This document shows, piece after piece, positions 35,901 to 47,894 of a DNA stretch of 64,000 nt. This DNA comes from Liquidambar formosana (Eukaryota > Streptophyta > Magnoliopsida > Saxifragales > Altingiaceae): NCBI GenBank assembly GCA_039720395.1, contig CM077824.1:18871046-18935045 (forward strand), read 5' to 3'. The stretch's first letter is position 1. Every line of letters begins with the position of its first letter. The notes under the pieces were generated by a model. The model was not told where the DNA came from and did not search any database. It worked only from the letters and a program-made list of their open reading frames with translations. The translations under genes were made by a program, and so were the position numbers.

Positions 35901-36399
35901 ACTTATAACAGCCTAATAAATAACATGAAATAAAAGTCCAACGGCTAGTAACAGACACCCATAAATCATAGAAATTAAGGTCCAACGGTCAAATGAAATA
36001 AACTAATATAAACAGCCCATTAAGTCACACGTGCGCCACGTCATGCGCCACATCACGATACAGCCGGTCGATCCGGATCGAGGTAGGCTTTGTAGGTGTG
36101 CACACGTATGTAGTCTAAAGTTTTAAAGTTTTAAAGAAAATTACATATTTTCTAACAAGTTTAACTGTAGTTACCGGCTGAAAACAGAAAAATAAAGGAA
36201 AATGAAGCCCTTTTTGCTTTTTGTTCCTTAAGGTTAAAATGCAAAGAGATGGGTGTAGACACCCCAACTTGCACCCGATGAGTCAGATTGGAAACGCCCT
36301 ATGATGAGGTTAGTTCATATACTTTGAGAAACTTTGGAATTCGCCTACATGAGCCAAAAGAATTGCAGCTGAGAAATAAGGTGAAATTGCGAACATGGA

Positions 36400-36449
36400 T
36401 GCGTACGCATGTACGGAGGTGCGTACGCATGGATTATGGTGCGTACGCA
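36400..36449. repeat. TGCGTACGCA array, 5' LTR U3
   Basis: Three exact palindromes start at 36400, 36420 and 36440, exactly 20 bp apart, with different 10-bp spacers. The array ends about 140 bp upstream of the TATA-like box. Confidence 0.95.
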
Positions 36450-37089
36450 TCTCGTGCTTCCAGAACCTTTCTTTTCGGGCCACTTGCCCTCCAGACCAGA
36501 ACTCTTTTCAAGGAACGTGTTACAACATGCTTAGGAGACCTAGATTTCGGGGAAAAAAAGCAGAGACCCCTAATCCTACTTCCTATGCCTATATATAACC
36601 CATTAGACACCTAAAGAGGGGGACTTTTTGGAGGGGACTGGAATCAAAGAGAGAAGGAAAGCTATAAGAACAGAAAGAGAGTACAGGAGGCTGCAATTCT
36701 GGAGGTTCAGAAGGAGTAGTTCTTAAAGGAATCAGAGTAGAGAACCCTGAGGGTAATATCTGCATCCTACTTGTATGATTTACTTACTAAGCATGAAAAT
36801 TCATATTCAATAAAGTAATATGTTACCATAAATGCCACGTTAACTGCATGATATTGATTACATGTCATCACATAGTGGACTCTTTCCATAAGAGAACCTA
36901 GGGCTTCACGTATATTTCTGCATAAGCATCATATAATAGACTAGGGCTTAATTGTATGATGATTTGCTAGTATGAAAATTTCCTGTGTTACCATAGAAGT
37001 GATTTCAGACTTTAATCTGTAGGAACTCACACGTACAATTTCTGACGGTATACAGTGAGTTTTGCGAGATGACATAAATTGCCAATGGG

Positions 37090-37140
37090 TGCGTACGCAA
37101 TATATGGTATGTGTACGCAGTAACTAATACTGCATACGCA
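37090..37140. repeat. TGCGTACGCA array, 5' LTR downstream
   Basis: One exact and two one-base variants (TGTGTACGCA, TGCATACGCA) start at 37090, 37110 and 37131. It lies about 0.5 kb downstream of the TATA-like box. Confidence 0.9.
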
Positions 37141-37544
37141 CATAAAGCATTGGCAGACAGTTTCTTTCTTTATTGTAGTTATTCTGATAGTTGGTTAACT
37201 CGTATTTTGTTTCTTTATGTTTATTTGGTGCCTTTTATCTGTATCATATCATCATGATTTGCGTGCTGCTATGGTTGAATGAATAGGGTCAATTTTGATT
37301 AGACCTTAAATTAATTAAAGCCATTAATCATGTGTAGGGGCCGATTTCGACCGGGCGTGGCTGGGTGCCTAACACCTTCCCAGCTGCGTACCCTAGCTCC
37401 GAACCCGAATCTTTGGTTATGACGAGCTAAACCCTGCTAGGGTTCACTCGTTCCCATTATTGGGTGGCGACTCCTCTCCATGTTAGTCCTTTGAGGCTAA
37501 TGCGTATTCTCGAGCTATGTGGTATTAGGGCGTGGCGCTCACAG

Positions 37545-37562
37545 TGGCGACTCCACTGGGGA
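37545..37562 (+). other. Primer-binding site
   Basis: TGGCGACTCCACTGGGGA follows the LTR end by one base. It begins TGG, complementary to a tRNA CCA end, and this sequence is typical of Tat/Ogre elements. Which tRNA it matches (tRNA-Arg is reported for Ogre) was not checked here. Confidence 0.8.
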
Positions 37563-38619
37563 TAGAGAGCTAGATTCCGTATAGTGATTTATGGCTTTAC
37601 TTAATTTAAATTGTTTAATTAGAAAAGACCAAAATTGCACACACGCGCACTACCACCCCTTACCCTCGATGACAGTCTGATGAAAGGTACCGGGTCCCAT
37701 TCGGGCCTATGGTTACTGGAAGTTGGCATCATCAACCCACAGCCTGTGCCACTAGCCTGTAATAAGCTTGTGAGTACGCTAACGGGCCACTCTTTGAGTG
37801 CCCTAGCTTAGGTAACCCTTGAAGGAGAAGTACCCCATTAACCAACACCACTAGTTACCCCACCAACCTTTGCATACCCTTGCTTGAATGTGTGCCATGT
37901 CATGTTACATTCATATTAGGAATTCATCGCGGGCTTGGGACGAGGCCCCCATTATCCATTAGCTATCTCAAGTTGAACCCAATTGAGGGAAGTTGTGTGA
38001 GGTTGTTATTGGACTTGGACTTGTGTAAAATAATAAGAAAAAAATACATGGGTCCATGATCCAAAAGAGAGTGAGGTGTGTATATATTGGGCCGACTTAA
38101 GATAATTAATGGACTATGCGGGTTTAGTACTAGGTTAATCTGTGTTGGCAATTAAATCCAAAATCCAACTAAGAATCAAGTCCAAAGCAAGTTATATCCG
38201 AACTTAAGCCCGAAAGAGTGGAGAATTATTTGTAATTGGGCCTGATAAAAAATAAAAAAAAAAAAAAAGAAGAAAAGAAAAGAATGAATGTCAGGTTCGG
38301 GCCCAAGTTGTTGAGAGGTGAGAGACATTTCTGTATTGGGCTTAAGTTAGTGAAATAACAGGCTTTGTGTCCACTTATTATACCTTGGGCATTTGGAAGA
38401 TATAGTAAACATAACAAAACCCAAGGTATAGTGAGCAATAATTGGGTAATCTTAATCTTAATGGAACAACGTTGTTTATTCAAATAAAGGACATGGACTT
38501 GATAAGTTACACATGGCTAAATGCAGTAAAGGATTGGTCGATCACGGAAGAGTGCGCCAGGTTGTACTTGGATCCGATCACCTACATCCAATCGATTGAG
38601 GAAAGTGGAACTGGAACCA
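37563..38619 (+). other. Tat 5' leader
   Basis: About 1.06 kb between PBS and gag start. It has no protein domain I recognise. A frame at 38442-38645 overlaps gag out of phase and is probably not a separate gene. Confidence 0.6.
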
Positions 38620-39654
38620 ATGGCAGTGGAGCCGACTTTAACTGATCTCGTGGCTATGTTGCGACAGGATAAGGCGGAGATGAAGGAACTCATCACGGGA
38701 TTAACCCAGAGGCTAGAGCATTTAGAGATGGGGGGTAAAGCGTCATCTGATCAACCTGAAGGCGAAAAGGGGGTCGACAAGGAAGGGGAAGGAAGTGGTG
38801 CACCGAAAACTAATAATGGTGAATCCCACCCTTGGGATGACGAGGATTTCGCAGATTACATGGCCAATAAGAAAAACGTCAAAGACAAGGGCAAGATGGA
38901 AGATCCTAGGTTCAATAAGTTGGAGGTAGAGAATCAAGAAATGAGAGAACAAATAAGGCAGATGAAGGCCGCTTGGCGTAAGTCTCAAGGGATAGACGAC
39001 TATATGTTTTCTATGCCTAGCACCACGTCAGAAACTAGGATGCAGCTACCCCCTAAGTTCAAGATTGCAGATTACGAGAAGTTTGATGGAACTGGCGACC
39101 CTAAGCAACATCTACGCCAGTACATGAGCATAGCCAGAATGAGGGGTCTAACTTCGGAGCAAGTCCACTTCGCATTTCCACTATCCTTATCTAGAGATGC
39201 TTCAAAATGGTATTACAAGCTCGATGAGAAGACAACTGGGACTTGGGAGGTGTTGACCGAGGAATTCACTAATAAGTACAACTATAATACAGTGTTGGAT
39301 GTAACATTAAGGGACTTAGAAATGACAAGGCAGAAACCTGATGAGCCTTTTTCTGAGTTCATAGGACGATGGAGAGCAAAAGCAGTGAAACTGACGAACA
39401 GGCTAGCAGAGATATACCAAGTCAACATGATCCTGAAAAACCTGACACCAGTCTATTTTAACAAAATGCTAACCTCATCCGTTATGGATTTCCAGCAACT
39501 GTACCAGTGCGGGACCCGAATAGAAGATGCAATAAACAAAGGGCAGATCGAGACCAGGCCTAAGAGTGTGTTTGGGGCAAACAGTGGCAACAATGGAACA
39601 AGTGGAGGCAACAGAATCGGGGGATCAGTGCAGGCAACAGTAGGGAATGTTTAG
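38620..39654 (+). pseudogene. gag: Tat gag, N-terminal part
   Basis: The ATG at 38620 starts MAVEPTLTDLVAML. A helical N-terminus precedes the retrotransposon gag core (about residues 150-260: FDGTGDPKQHLRQYMSIARM, FPLSLSRDASKWYYKL, FSEFIGRWRAKA), which forms the capsid-like shell. The frame is stopped at 39652-39654 by TAG, and the rest of gag continues in the same frame beyond it. I chose 38620 because it is the first in-frame ATG before the conserved region. Products from this copy would be truncated. Confidence 0.9.
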
Positions 39655-41331
39655 CAGACAGAGAGAAAGCCCAGAGTATTTCATGATTTGGGAGTACCCT
39701 TGTCCAAGGCATTTGCTAATTTGTCTAGAAGGGGGTACTTGTAGGCCTTGGAACCTCTGCCGCTTCCAAACCCAATCCCATCTAACTGGAAGCAGAATGA
39801 GTTCTGCGAGTTTCACTAGCGCATTGGTCATAGGACCGACAATTGTACTCAGTTGAGACATGTGATATAAGACATGATTGAAGCAGGGAAGCTGCCGCCG
39901 CCAGGAGAAGATAAGAAACCCAACGTGCATCGGAATCCCATCCCCAACCATAATGCACCACCGCCATATGCCACTGTGATCGAAAGAGGGTGCGAAAGCG
40001 GGGATCCATCTATGCTCATCATTGCAGTATGCTCACTATAGGATGACAGTGACGAAGAAGGGGATATTAAGAAAGGGTTCTGGGAACAAGTTAAGGAGGA
40101 CACTATGCACCTTACTCGCGCAGGCAGGCATTTCAAGCCTCCTCATCTAGAGGGTGACAATTCGGGAAAAGACGTGAACCCTGAAGTCGACATAGAAGAG
40201 TTGAGACACAAGTTAGGAGAGATAGGGAAAGAAGAGGAGGAAGACTGGGTCCTGAAGTAGTTGAAGAAGACACAGGCCAACATTAGCTTATGGGGTTTGT
40301 TGGTGGCTTCAAAGAAACATCGGAAGACGGTATTGGAAGCACTAGCTCAGCATGACGTATCCATCGACACTACACCTGAACAAGTGTTGTCAATCATGGG
40401 GGTAGATGCTGCTGAGAAGACCATACTAACATTCTCAAGAAAAGATCTTCCCACGGAGGGGATAGAGCACTCAAAGCCTTTGTATGTCATGGTGGAATGC
40501 AAGAACCTGAAAATTCTGGTGGTACTCATAGACAATGGGTCAGCTCTCAACGTATGCCCGCTACGCACAGCAAACCGCCTCGGTATAGCTAAGGAAGAAC
40601 TAGCGCCATCTGCAGTAACTGTGAAAGGATACGACAATAGCTCGAGGAGTGTCCTAGGGACTTTCAAAGCAAACTGCAAATTGGGACCGGTAGAATCCGT
40701 GGTAGAGTTCTGTATAATGGATATCCCGGCCAATTACAACATGCTTCTAGGACGAACTTGGCTTCACCCTCTCGAAGCTGTCCCATCGACAGTGCACCAA
40801 AAAATCAAAATGCCATGGCAAGGAGGTGTCTTAGTGATTCACGGGGATGGAGAAATCACGGGTCAAGTATTAGGTATCAAAGAAGGAGCAGAAGCCTCAG
40901 GATGGAGAGGATTCGAGTTAGTGCAAATGCTCGAAAGAAAGAATGATGAAAGGGAAAAGGTATCCCCGGATTTCGGAATAGGGATAGGCCATATGGTGGC
41001 TCACATCATGAAGAAGATGGGATATATACCTGGAATGGGGATGGGAAAGGATGGACAGGGAATCACTGAGTTGCCTGATTTTCGCACACAGAAAGACCGC
41101 AAAGGGATAGGGTATGAGGGAAAATCAGGGCTCCCGAAGAACGGGGGCACTCTTAACGGCAATTTCATCAAAGAAGGAGAAGATTTCCCTTTTTGCGGTT
41201 TCCCGGAGCCATGGGTGGACAAGACCAATGGAAGAAGGTTACCAGGTTTGGAAGTCTTTTTCGTTGAAACATTAAAGATGACACTTCTATGGGAAAAGGT
41301 TGAGGAAACAAAGACACTGGACGTGGACTAG
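39655..41331 (+). pseudogene. Tat gag C-terminus, protease and G-patch, with stops
   Basis: The same frame continues through stops at 39742, 39817, 39868, 40039, 40258 and 41329. All are one transition away from CAG/CAA or TGG codons. Near 39802-39866 a zinc-knuckle-like CEFH...GHRTDNC marks the gag end. From 40261 the aspartic protease has VVLIDNGSALNVCPL, where Asn replaces the usual Thr of D-T/S-G as in many Tat copies, and YNMLLGRTWLH. Next comes a G-patch-like segment (MGYIPGMGMGKDGQGI, about 41015-41062), an RNA-binding module reported in some retroelements. The result is not translatable as one product. Confidence 0.88.
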
Positions 41332-41667
41332 GCCGACAATTTAGAGCAGGGGGTCTGGGAGCAGCAGCTAGCAGAACACAACCTGAACATCGCAGTATTA
41401 GCAGATCAAGTTGTTGCAGAAAATTTAATGGAGCTGATTACTGAAGCAAATGGGGGAACCAGTACCTGGACCTGGGAGAAGATGGAGAAGACCATTGTAG
41501 GCAATAGGATAACCACTCAGACTGATAAGATTATGGTTAATCTTGTGACTATTTTTGATAACATCAAGGCCTCTGAGACCAATTATGATGTAATTTATCC
41601 GATTAATAATGAAATGAATTCTGATTTTGCTTATATTGATATGTCTTTAGAAGAATACATTGCATTA
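41332..41667 (+). pseudogene. Tat protease-RT linker, interrupted
   Basis: The frame runs on from the stop at 41329 to 41667, where the solo LTR splits it after ...SLEEYIALM. It resumes at 44386 with SEDPDLNKVI. No domain is recognised in the linker. Confidence 0.75.
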
Positions 41668-41672
41668 ATGTC

Positions 41673-44380
41673 TGTCACACCCCATTTTTGCACCACCTTA
41701 CTAGGGCTCATCATTTCATGCATGTTTTTATTTTGTTTTTGAGTCTAGTCACTTGCATTAGGTTTCTAGAGTCACAAGGACAATGGGTATGAATTTTGGT
41801 TCAATTTGGAGTTGATCTTGAGGGATAATAAGAGCTTTTGTGACTTGAGGGGCATAATCGTCTTTTAAGTCCCAAACTTTTCATTTGACCTTGAAATAAT
41901 CTCCAAATTGTCAATTGAAGTTCATATGGATGCATAAGAGGTATTTCTAGTGTCAATTTGATGAATCAATGGCTCGGGATTAAAATGGCTCAATGTAGTT
42001 CAAAATTGGTTAATTGACCCTTCTTTGGGTTAGCTCTAATTGACTCACAATTACCAACCAAATCTTTTCAAATTGACTTTCATTAGTCATCATTTTACTC
42101 CCAAAAGTGTTTTATGAAGTTCAATTTTGATATGGAAAGTGTTTGGTTTGACCCTATGTGCACACCTGTGCTTAGCAAAGGTAGAGCAAAGTGGTTAACC
42201 GCCTTGTTCAAACCTAACCATGCCCCCATGGTTAGTGGTTTTCACCCTAAAATGTTCAAAAACATATTCCTCATCGAAACACGGTCGTTTTGGCTTTTGT
42301 TTCATCAAAATCGGAGTTCATTTGGCCCCTGAAACACTTCTAGAAGCAGTAGGAGTCAAAAATAGGCAAAAATCCGGAGTGGGCTCGGGTGACCACCCAG
42401 CCCCGGGCGGCTAGCCGCCTGGGCCCAGGTGGCTAGCCGCCCAGGCCCTGGTGGTCACCCGAGACTACTTTCCTATTTTCACTCTAACTCCTTGCTGAAG
42501 CGGACTCTTGCCTATTTTGACGTATTTGGGCTCTTTTGGACGAGTTTCCTTCTAATTTTTGGTAACTTCTGAGTTACTTAAGCCCCAAGGGGGTCTCTAA
42601 TAGCCCTTGGATTAATTTTTAGGGTTTTAATCCCAGCCATTGGTTAATCCTAATTGAACTCTATAAATACCCCCTATGCTTCAGCACAAGGGGAGCCACT
42701 TTATGCCTAAAAACCTTAGTGTTAGAGAGAGAATAAGAGAGAGAGACTTGAAGGAGAGCTGGAGTTCTTGCTGTAGCCTTGGAGAACATTGATTCAAGTC
42801 ATCCATAAGAGCAAGAGGGAGTTCATACAGCAGCAAGGAAGGCCCTTCCTAAGGTATTCTCCTTCTCTATTCAAGCTTAAACTAGGTTTTCATATGGGTT
42901 AGGCTTATTGCATGTTAAAGGTAACTTTTTTATCATGTATTAACACTCTAGTTAGTTAATATACATGGAATATCTATTGTTTATCTACTGTTTAGCATGC
43001 TTTAGGGCTGTCCTATGTGTTTTTTATGCATAGTTATGGTTCTTGTGCTCCTGTTGCCCTTGTGCTAGGATTAGTGTCATTGCATGTTAGAGTTAGGATT
43101 TTCATCATGTTATGTTGCTTTAATTAGTTAATATGCATGATTTAATTTCTGTTTAGTTTGGTTTTAGCATGACTAAAGTATGTCTTGTATGTTTTTAAGC
43201 ATATTTGTGAGTTTAGGGTTTTAGAGTCTTTGTTAATTCTCATATAGCATGATAAAGTAGACTTTTTTATTGGTTTTTCTTCGTGTTTGCTGTATATGTC
43301 TTGCATATAGAGTAAACATGATGTTTTTGCATGCATTTTAGTATGTTCTAGGGTTTTTATGCATGATATGGTTCTAGGAATATGTTAGGACTTATTATTG
43401 TTCGCTGTTTTGCTGTTAGCATGCTTAGTGGATGATTTTAGGGCCATAATACTATTCTGTCCAGATTTGCATATCATTGTTTTTGCATGGTTTTGAGCAC
43501 TTGTAAGGGTGCAAATAGGTGTGGTATTTGTCCTATGGTAAATAGGGCTGCTCATGTCTGAAATGGCTAATGCTTGGAGCTATTGCGCTCAGGTGAGTGG
43601 GTATGAAGGTGCCCCAATTCACCTCTCTCCCTTAACTCTTTCTCTTCTCCCTCTCTAGGGTTAATTTTTAATATGATCCTATGGTTTAATTAGAGGTTTC
43701 CTTCACCAACAAAATTCTGGTTTTTATTAAAGTTTCCATTTTGTGGAGTTCTTTCTAAAATCAAACTTTCTATCAATTCTCTTTTTGATCAAATAAGGAA
43801 ACCTAGGGTTTTAACCATAGGTTTGTATTAGGTCTTAACCTTAGTTCCAATCGAACTACGTGGACTTTGATCCATGTATTTCGCTGCATGGTACGTAGGC
43901 GCTCTTCGTGAGGCTCAAGTCCGTTCTAGGATCCAAGCATCCTAGGTTTTCTTTTTGTTTTGTTTTCTTTTTCTTTATTTTCTGTTTTGTGTGTTTATTA
44001 TGCATGGGTGGATGAATGAAATATATGATATGCATGCTATCTTGTGATGATATACTTGCTGATTTTTGTATGGAAAAGATCTTGATTTAGCCCAAATGAA
44101 CTAAGAGACCGAAAGGGTGACATGGGTGCCTATAGGCTTTGCCTAGAACCTTCCCATGTCATAACTTAGCCTCCGAATCCCCGATTTCTTTGGTTTCCAA
44201 AAGATTGGTTTTTGCCTTTCCTTTTTAAACATGGAGTCATTCAAATTGTTTTCCTAAAACAAACTGTTTTTAGGGTTTTCCTTATTTCCTTTAAAAAATA
44301 AGGTGGCGACTCCTTTCCTTTTTCTTTTTTCAAACCTATTTTCTTTTCAACCCTCGTGGGCCCAATTTCCGGGGTTCACA
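41673..44380 (+). mobile_element. Nested solo LTR, 2708 bp, in Tat pol
   Basis: It starts TGTCACACCCC, ends TTTCCGGGGTTCACA, and has a perfect TSD ATGTC (41668-41672, 44381-44385). A TATA-like CTATAAATACCCC lies at about 42660. The 3' part has TACGTAGGCGCTCTTCGTGA and GGTGGCGACTCC, both common in Tat/Ogre LTRs, so the donor was probably another Tat-type element. It inserted after the host Tat element. Open frames inside it lack motifs. Confidence 0.85.
42384..42463. repeat. 80-bp GC-rich near-perfect palindrome
   Basis: The two ~40-bp arms start CTCGGGTGACCACC and end GGTGGTCACCCGAG and match at all but about four positions. Inside, GGCGGCTAGCCGCC is itself a palindrome in the left arm. Local GC content is far above the AT-rich surroundings. 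Transcribed, it would be a stable hairpin just upstream of the LTR's TATA-like box. Confidence 0.9.
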
Positions 44381-45706
44381 ATGTCCGAAGATCCTGACTT
44401 AAACAAGGTAATCAATGAAGATTATGAAAGAAGTGTAGAACCTATTAAGAGTGAAACTGTTAAAATCAACCTCGGCACTATTGAAAATCCTAAGGAAGTA
44501 CAAATCGGCTCCACTTTATCTATAAAAGAACAAACCGATCTCAAAATACTATTGAGTGAATTCCAAGATGTATTTGCATGGTCCTACGATGATATGCCTA
44601 GAATAGATCCAGAGATAGTGCAGCATCACATCATAACAAAGGAAGGAGCCAAACCCGTGAAGCAACGATTAAGGCGAATGCAACCAGAATGGCTGATGAA
44701 GGTTAAGGAAGAAGTTACTAAGCTGTTGAATGTAGGGTTTATACGGGCGGTAGACCAAGCCGACTGGGTCGCAAATATCGTACCTGTGCCAAAGAAGGAT
44801 GGTCGAGTAAGAGTTTGCGTGGATTATCGGGATCTCAATAAAGCCTGCCCAAAGGATGATTTCCCTCTCCCTCATATTGACGTCCTTGTAGACAACACCG
44901 CTGGAAGCACCCTGATGTCATTCATGGACGGATTCTCGGGATACAACCAAATTAAAATGGCGCCAAAGGACATGAACAAAACAACTTTCACTACAAGGTG
45001 GGGCACGTATTGTTATACCGTCATGCCGTTCGAATTGAAGAATGCTGGGGCAACATACCAGAGGATGGCAACCGCATTACTGCATGACATGATGCACAAG
45101 GAAGTGGGAGTATACGTGGATGACATGATAGTCAAATCAGCAACCAGGAAGGAACATATGAATAACTTGGAGAAATTCTTCAAGAGGATTCGGAAGTATG
45201 AGCTCAGATTAAACCCTCAGAAGTGCACTTTCGGGATTACATCAGGGAAACTATTGGGTTACTTGGTAACTTATAGGGGCATAGAAGTGGACCCTATCAA
45301 GATTAAAGCAATACTAGAGATGCCACCACCAAAGACGGAAAAGGAAGTACGGGGTTTCTTGGGAAAATTGCAATATATTAGTAGGTTCATAGCAAGACTC
45401 ACGCTAACCTGCGAACCAATTTTTAAATTGCTAAGGAAGAAAGAGTCCAAGGAATGGAATGAGCAGTGTCAGCAAGCGTTTGAAGCCGTCAAGACGTACT
45501 TGTTAAATCCTCCAATCCTTGCGCCTCCGCGACCCGGGAAGCCCGTTCTGTTATATTTATCCGTCTTCGAAGAAGCCTTGGGAAGTATGTTAGCACAGCA
45601 AGACGACTATGGGAATGAACAGGCCATCTATTACTTAAGTAAGAAATTGCACGATTACGAGGCACGTTACTCTGCCATGGAGAAATCATACTTCGCATTG
45701 GTCTAG
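44381..45706 (+). pseudogene. pol: Tat reverse transcriptase and first RNase H
   Basis: RT blocks are all present: RVCVDYRDLNKACPKDDFPL (about 44806-44865), FMDGFSGYNQI, MPFELKNAGATYQRM, the catalytic YVDDMIVKS (about 45113-45139) and GFLGKLQYISRFI. The RNase H segment starts near LLYLSVFEEALGSMLAQQ and runs to FALV, where TAG at 45704 replaces what is Trp in relatives. FELKN carries Glu where Gly (FGLKN) is usual, again a G-to-A-type change. The apparent open start at 44303 lies in the solo LTR and is not real. Confidence 0.93.
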
Positions 45707-46552
45707 GCAGTACAGAAGCTGAGGCACATCTTGATAACCTTTGAGGTATGGATAGTTACTAGAATGGACCCATTAAAGTACCTCCTTGAGAAACCTGCGC
45801 TTAACAACAGGTTGTCACGTTGGTTGTTCTTACTATCTGAATTTGAGCTGACCTATGTTACTCAGAAGGCCATCAAAGGAGGAGCAGTAGTCGATTTTTG
45901 TGCGGAACACCCGGTAATGGGACAAGCTCTTAGGGAGGATTTCCCGGATGAGGATCTGTTATGCATAGAGTGTTCAAATACTTAGAAAATGTATTTTGAT
46001 GGGGCATCGAACCAATACAGGAATAGGATCGGAGTTATTTTAATATCGCCTAATGGTTCCCATATACCTCTATCCATAAAGCTGGATTTTAAGAATTCTA
46101 ACAACACCACAGAATATGAGGCTTGCATAGCAGGACTGGAAGCACTGTTAGCCCTGGGAGTAGAGGAAGCAGAGATATACGGAGACTCCGTATTGGTCAT
46201 AGCCCAAGTCCAAAAGATATGGAAAACCAAGGAGGAACACTTGAAGCCCTACCAGGCCTACCTAGAAAGCCTAGCCCAAAAATTCCATAAAATCACCTTC
46301 ACGCCTTTACCCCGATCCCAAAATCAATTTGCCGATGCTTTAGCTACTTTAGCCTCTCTAATCAATATCCCTGAAGGGATCATCCTACAACCACTCATGA
46401 TCCAACAAAAATCCCATCCCTCCCATGAAACTGCTATTATGACCATAGAAGAAGAGGTAGACGACGGATGCCCCTGGTATTTCGATATCCAAAATTTCTT
46501 AGAAAAAGGGGCTTACCCATCAGGGGCAAATAAAAGGGATCGCAGGCGCTAA
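45707..46552 (+). pseudogene. pol: Tat connection region and second (aRNH-type) RNase H
   Basis: The frame continues past TAG at 45704 (KLRHILITFEVWIVTRMDPL) and past another TAG at 45983, again at a position that is Trp in relatives. The second RNase H has MYFDGASNQ (first Asp), TEYEACIAGLEALLAL, IYGDSVLVIAQVQ and NQFADALATLAS. Two RNase H domains in one pol is a Tat-clade mark. Near 46545-46550 one G appears to be missing, shifting the frame into TAA at 46550 and out of phase with integrase. Confidence 0.9.
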
Positions 46553-46554
46553 GG

Positions 46555-47718
46555 TTGCTGGCGGCCCAATACGTCCTGTGCGGAGGAAAACTATTTAAAA
46601 GATCACCCAACGGAACCCATCTGCTGTGTATAAGTAAAGAAGCTGCCCAGGTATTGGTCACTGAAGTTCATGAAGGGGTTTGCGGACCACACATGAATGG
46701 GAGAATGCTGGCGAAGAAACTGATTAGATTAGGTTATTTCTGGTCAACTATGGAGGCAGACTGCGTATTATACGTAAGGAAATGTCATCAATGCCAAATT
46801 TATGCCAACATGCAGTATACTCCACCTGTAGAACTGCATCAATTGACCTCCCCCTGGCCATTCTCAGTCTGGGGAATAGACATTATTGGCAAGATTCACC
46901 CAAAAGCCATTGGCGGGCATGAATACATATTGGTGGCCATAGATTACTTTACCAAATGGATAGAGGCGGATGCATATACAGAATTGAAAGCCAAGCATGT
47001 GGCTCGATTCATCGAGACCAACATAATCTGTAGATATGGGGTCCCTCACGAGGTCGTTTCGGATAACGGGTCACATTTTGAAGGAGAAACACAAGAACTG
47101 CTAGATCAGTATCATATCCAGCACCACCACTCATCTCCGTACCGACCACAGACCAACGGGGCAGTAGAGGCGGCCAACAAAAATGTTAAAAATATTCTTA
47201 TGAAGTTAGCTAAAACGCACAAAGATTGGGCAGAAAGGTTACCATATGCTCTATGGGGGTATCGAACATCCATAAGGACATCCACGGGGGCTACGCCTTA
47301 TTCTTTGGTGTATGGGATGGAAGCAGTCTTGCCAGTAGAGGTTGAGGTCGAATCTCTGCGGGTTATGATAGAAAATCAAATTCCCAAAGCAGAGTGGGCA
47401 CGAGAAAGATATGAACAGCTCGCCTTACTGGACGAGAAGAGATTAGGGGCCATGTACCACGTTCAGGGCTATGAGAGAAGAATCGCCCGTGCATTCAACA
47501 AAAAAGTAAAACCAAGGAACCTAAAGGAGCGAGACCTGGTGCTAAAAGAAATCCTGGCTCGTGTCTCAGACCCCAGGGGCAAGTTCAGGCCAAATTGGGC
47601 AGGACCGTATATCGTCAAAACAATACTGTCAGGGGGAGCGGTCAAGATAATGGACGAGGAAGGGAATGAGTTCACACATCCTGTCAACATGGATCGATTG
47701 CGCAAATATTATATATAA
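46555..47718 (+). pseudogene. int: Tat integrase
   Basis: HHCC zinc finger (HEGVCGPHMNGRML...CHQCQIY), then the catalytic core with WGIDIIGKIHPKAIGGHEYI (D), VVSDNGSHF (D) and YRPQTNGAVEAANKNVKNIL (E), and a C-terminal region ending VNMDRLRKYYI. Integrase inserts the cDNA into the genome. The segment is open for 387 codons but has lost its phase with the upstream RNase H through the one-base deletion near 46545, so it has no natural start of its own. Confidence 0.93.
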
Positions 47719-47894
47719 AGTGGATAAGATTTTGTATGGACAATAGAACGGAAATGATGCGAGGTAGGTAGGGATAGTTTCACTAATAATAAATTCGACC
47801 ATAACTTTCACGGTCATTATTGATTACATATTTAAGAAAGGGAGGAGGAAATAAATGAAATGTATTCTGAAACAAGCATATTAATAAAAGCGAG
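47719..47894. other. Short spacer between pol and antisense gene 1
   Basis: No feature seen. It would hold the 3' end of the antisense transcript and sense-strand sequence after pol. Confidence 0.5.

Larger units (their letters stand above)
31801..36157 (-). mobile_element. Reverse-oriented solo LTR, split by two DNA elements
   Basis: The plus strand reads TGTTGGGGATAATTG at 31801 and ...CATATTTTCTAACA at 36157, giving TGTTAG...CAACA-type LTR ends, inside a perfect 5-bp TSD AGTTT (31796-31800 and 36158-36162). Orientation is minus, from the TATA-like TATTATAAATAGTGG at about 35000-35014. Removing MULE 2 with its TSD and the TIR element at 35069-35900 leaves an LTR of about 0.8 kb. Copia is the likeliest source, but no internal domain survives to prove it. 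Confidence 0.65.
36254..37543 (+). repeat. 5' LTR of the Tat element
   Basis: 1290 bp. A TATA-like TATATATAA lies at 36590-36598, so U3 is about 340 bp. Three TGCGTACGCA copies at 36400, 36420 and 36440 lie upstream of it and three related copies at 37090-37140 downstream. It is 21 bp shorter than the 3' LTR, mostly because it has one palindrome unit fewer in the second array. Confidence 0.95.

Noticed and set aside
36288..36614. 108-codon ORF repeated at 53264-53590
   Set aside because: Both are translations of the same LTR region, including the palindrome array; no domain is present.
44303..44380. N-terminal start of the RT ORF (MATPFLFLFSN)
   Set aside because: This stretch is the end of the nested solo LTR. 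The pol frame really comes from 41667 and resumes after the TSD at 44381-44385.
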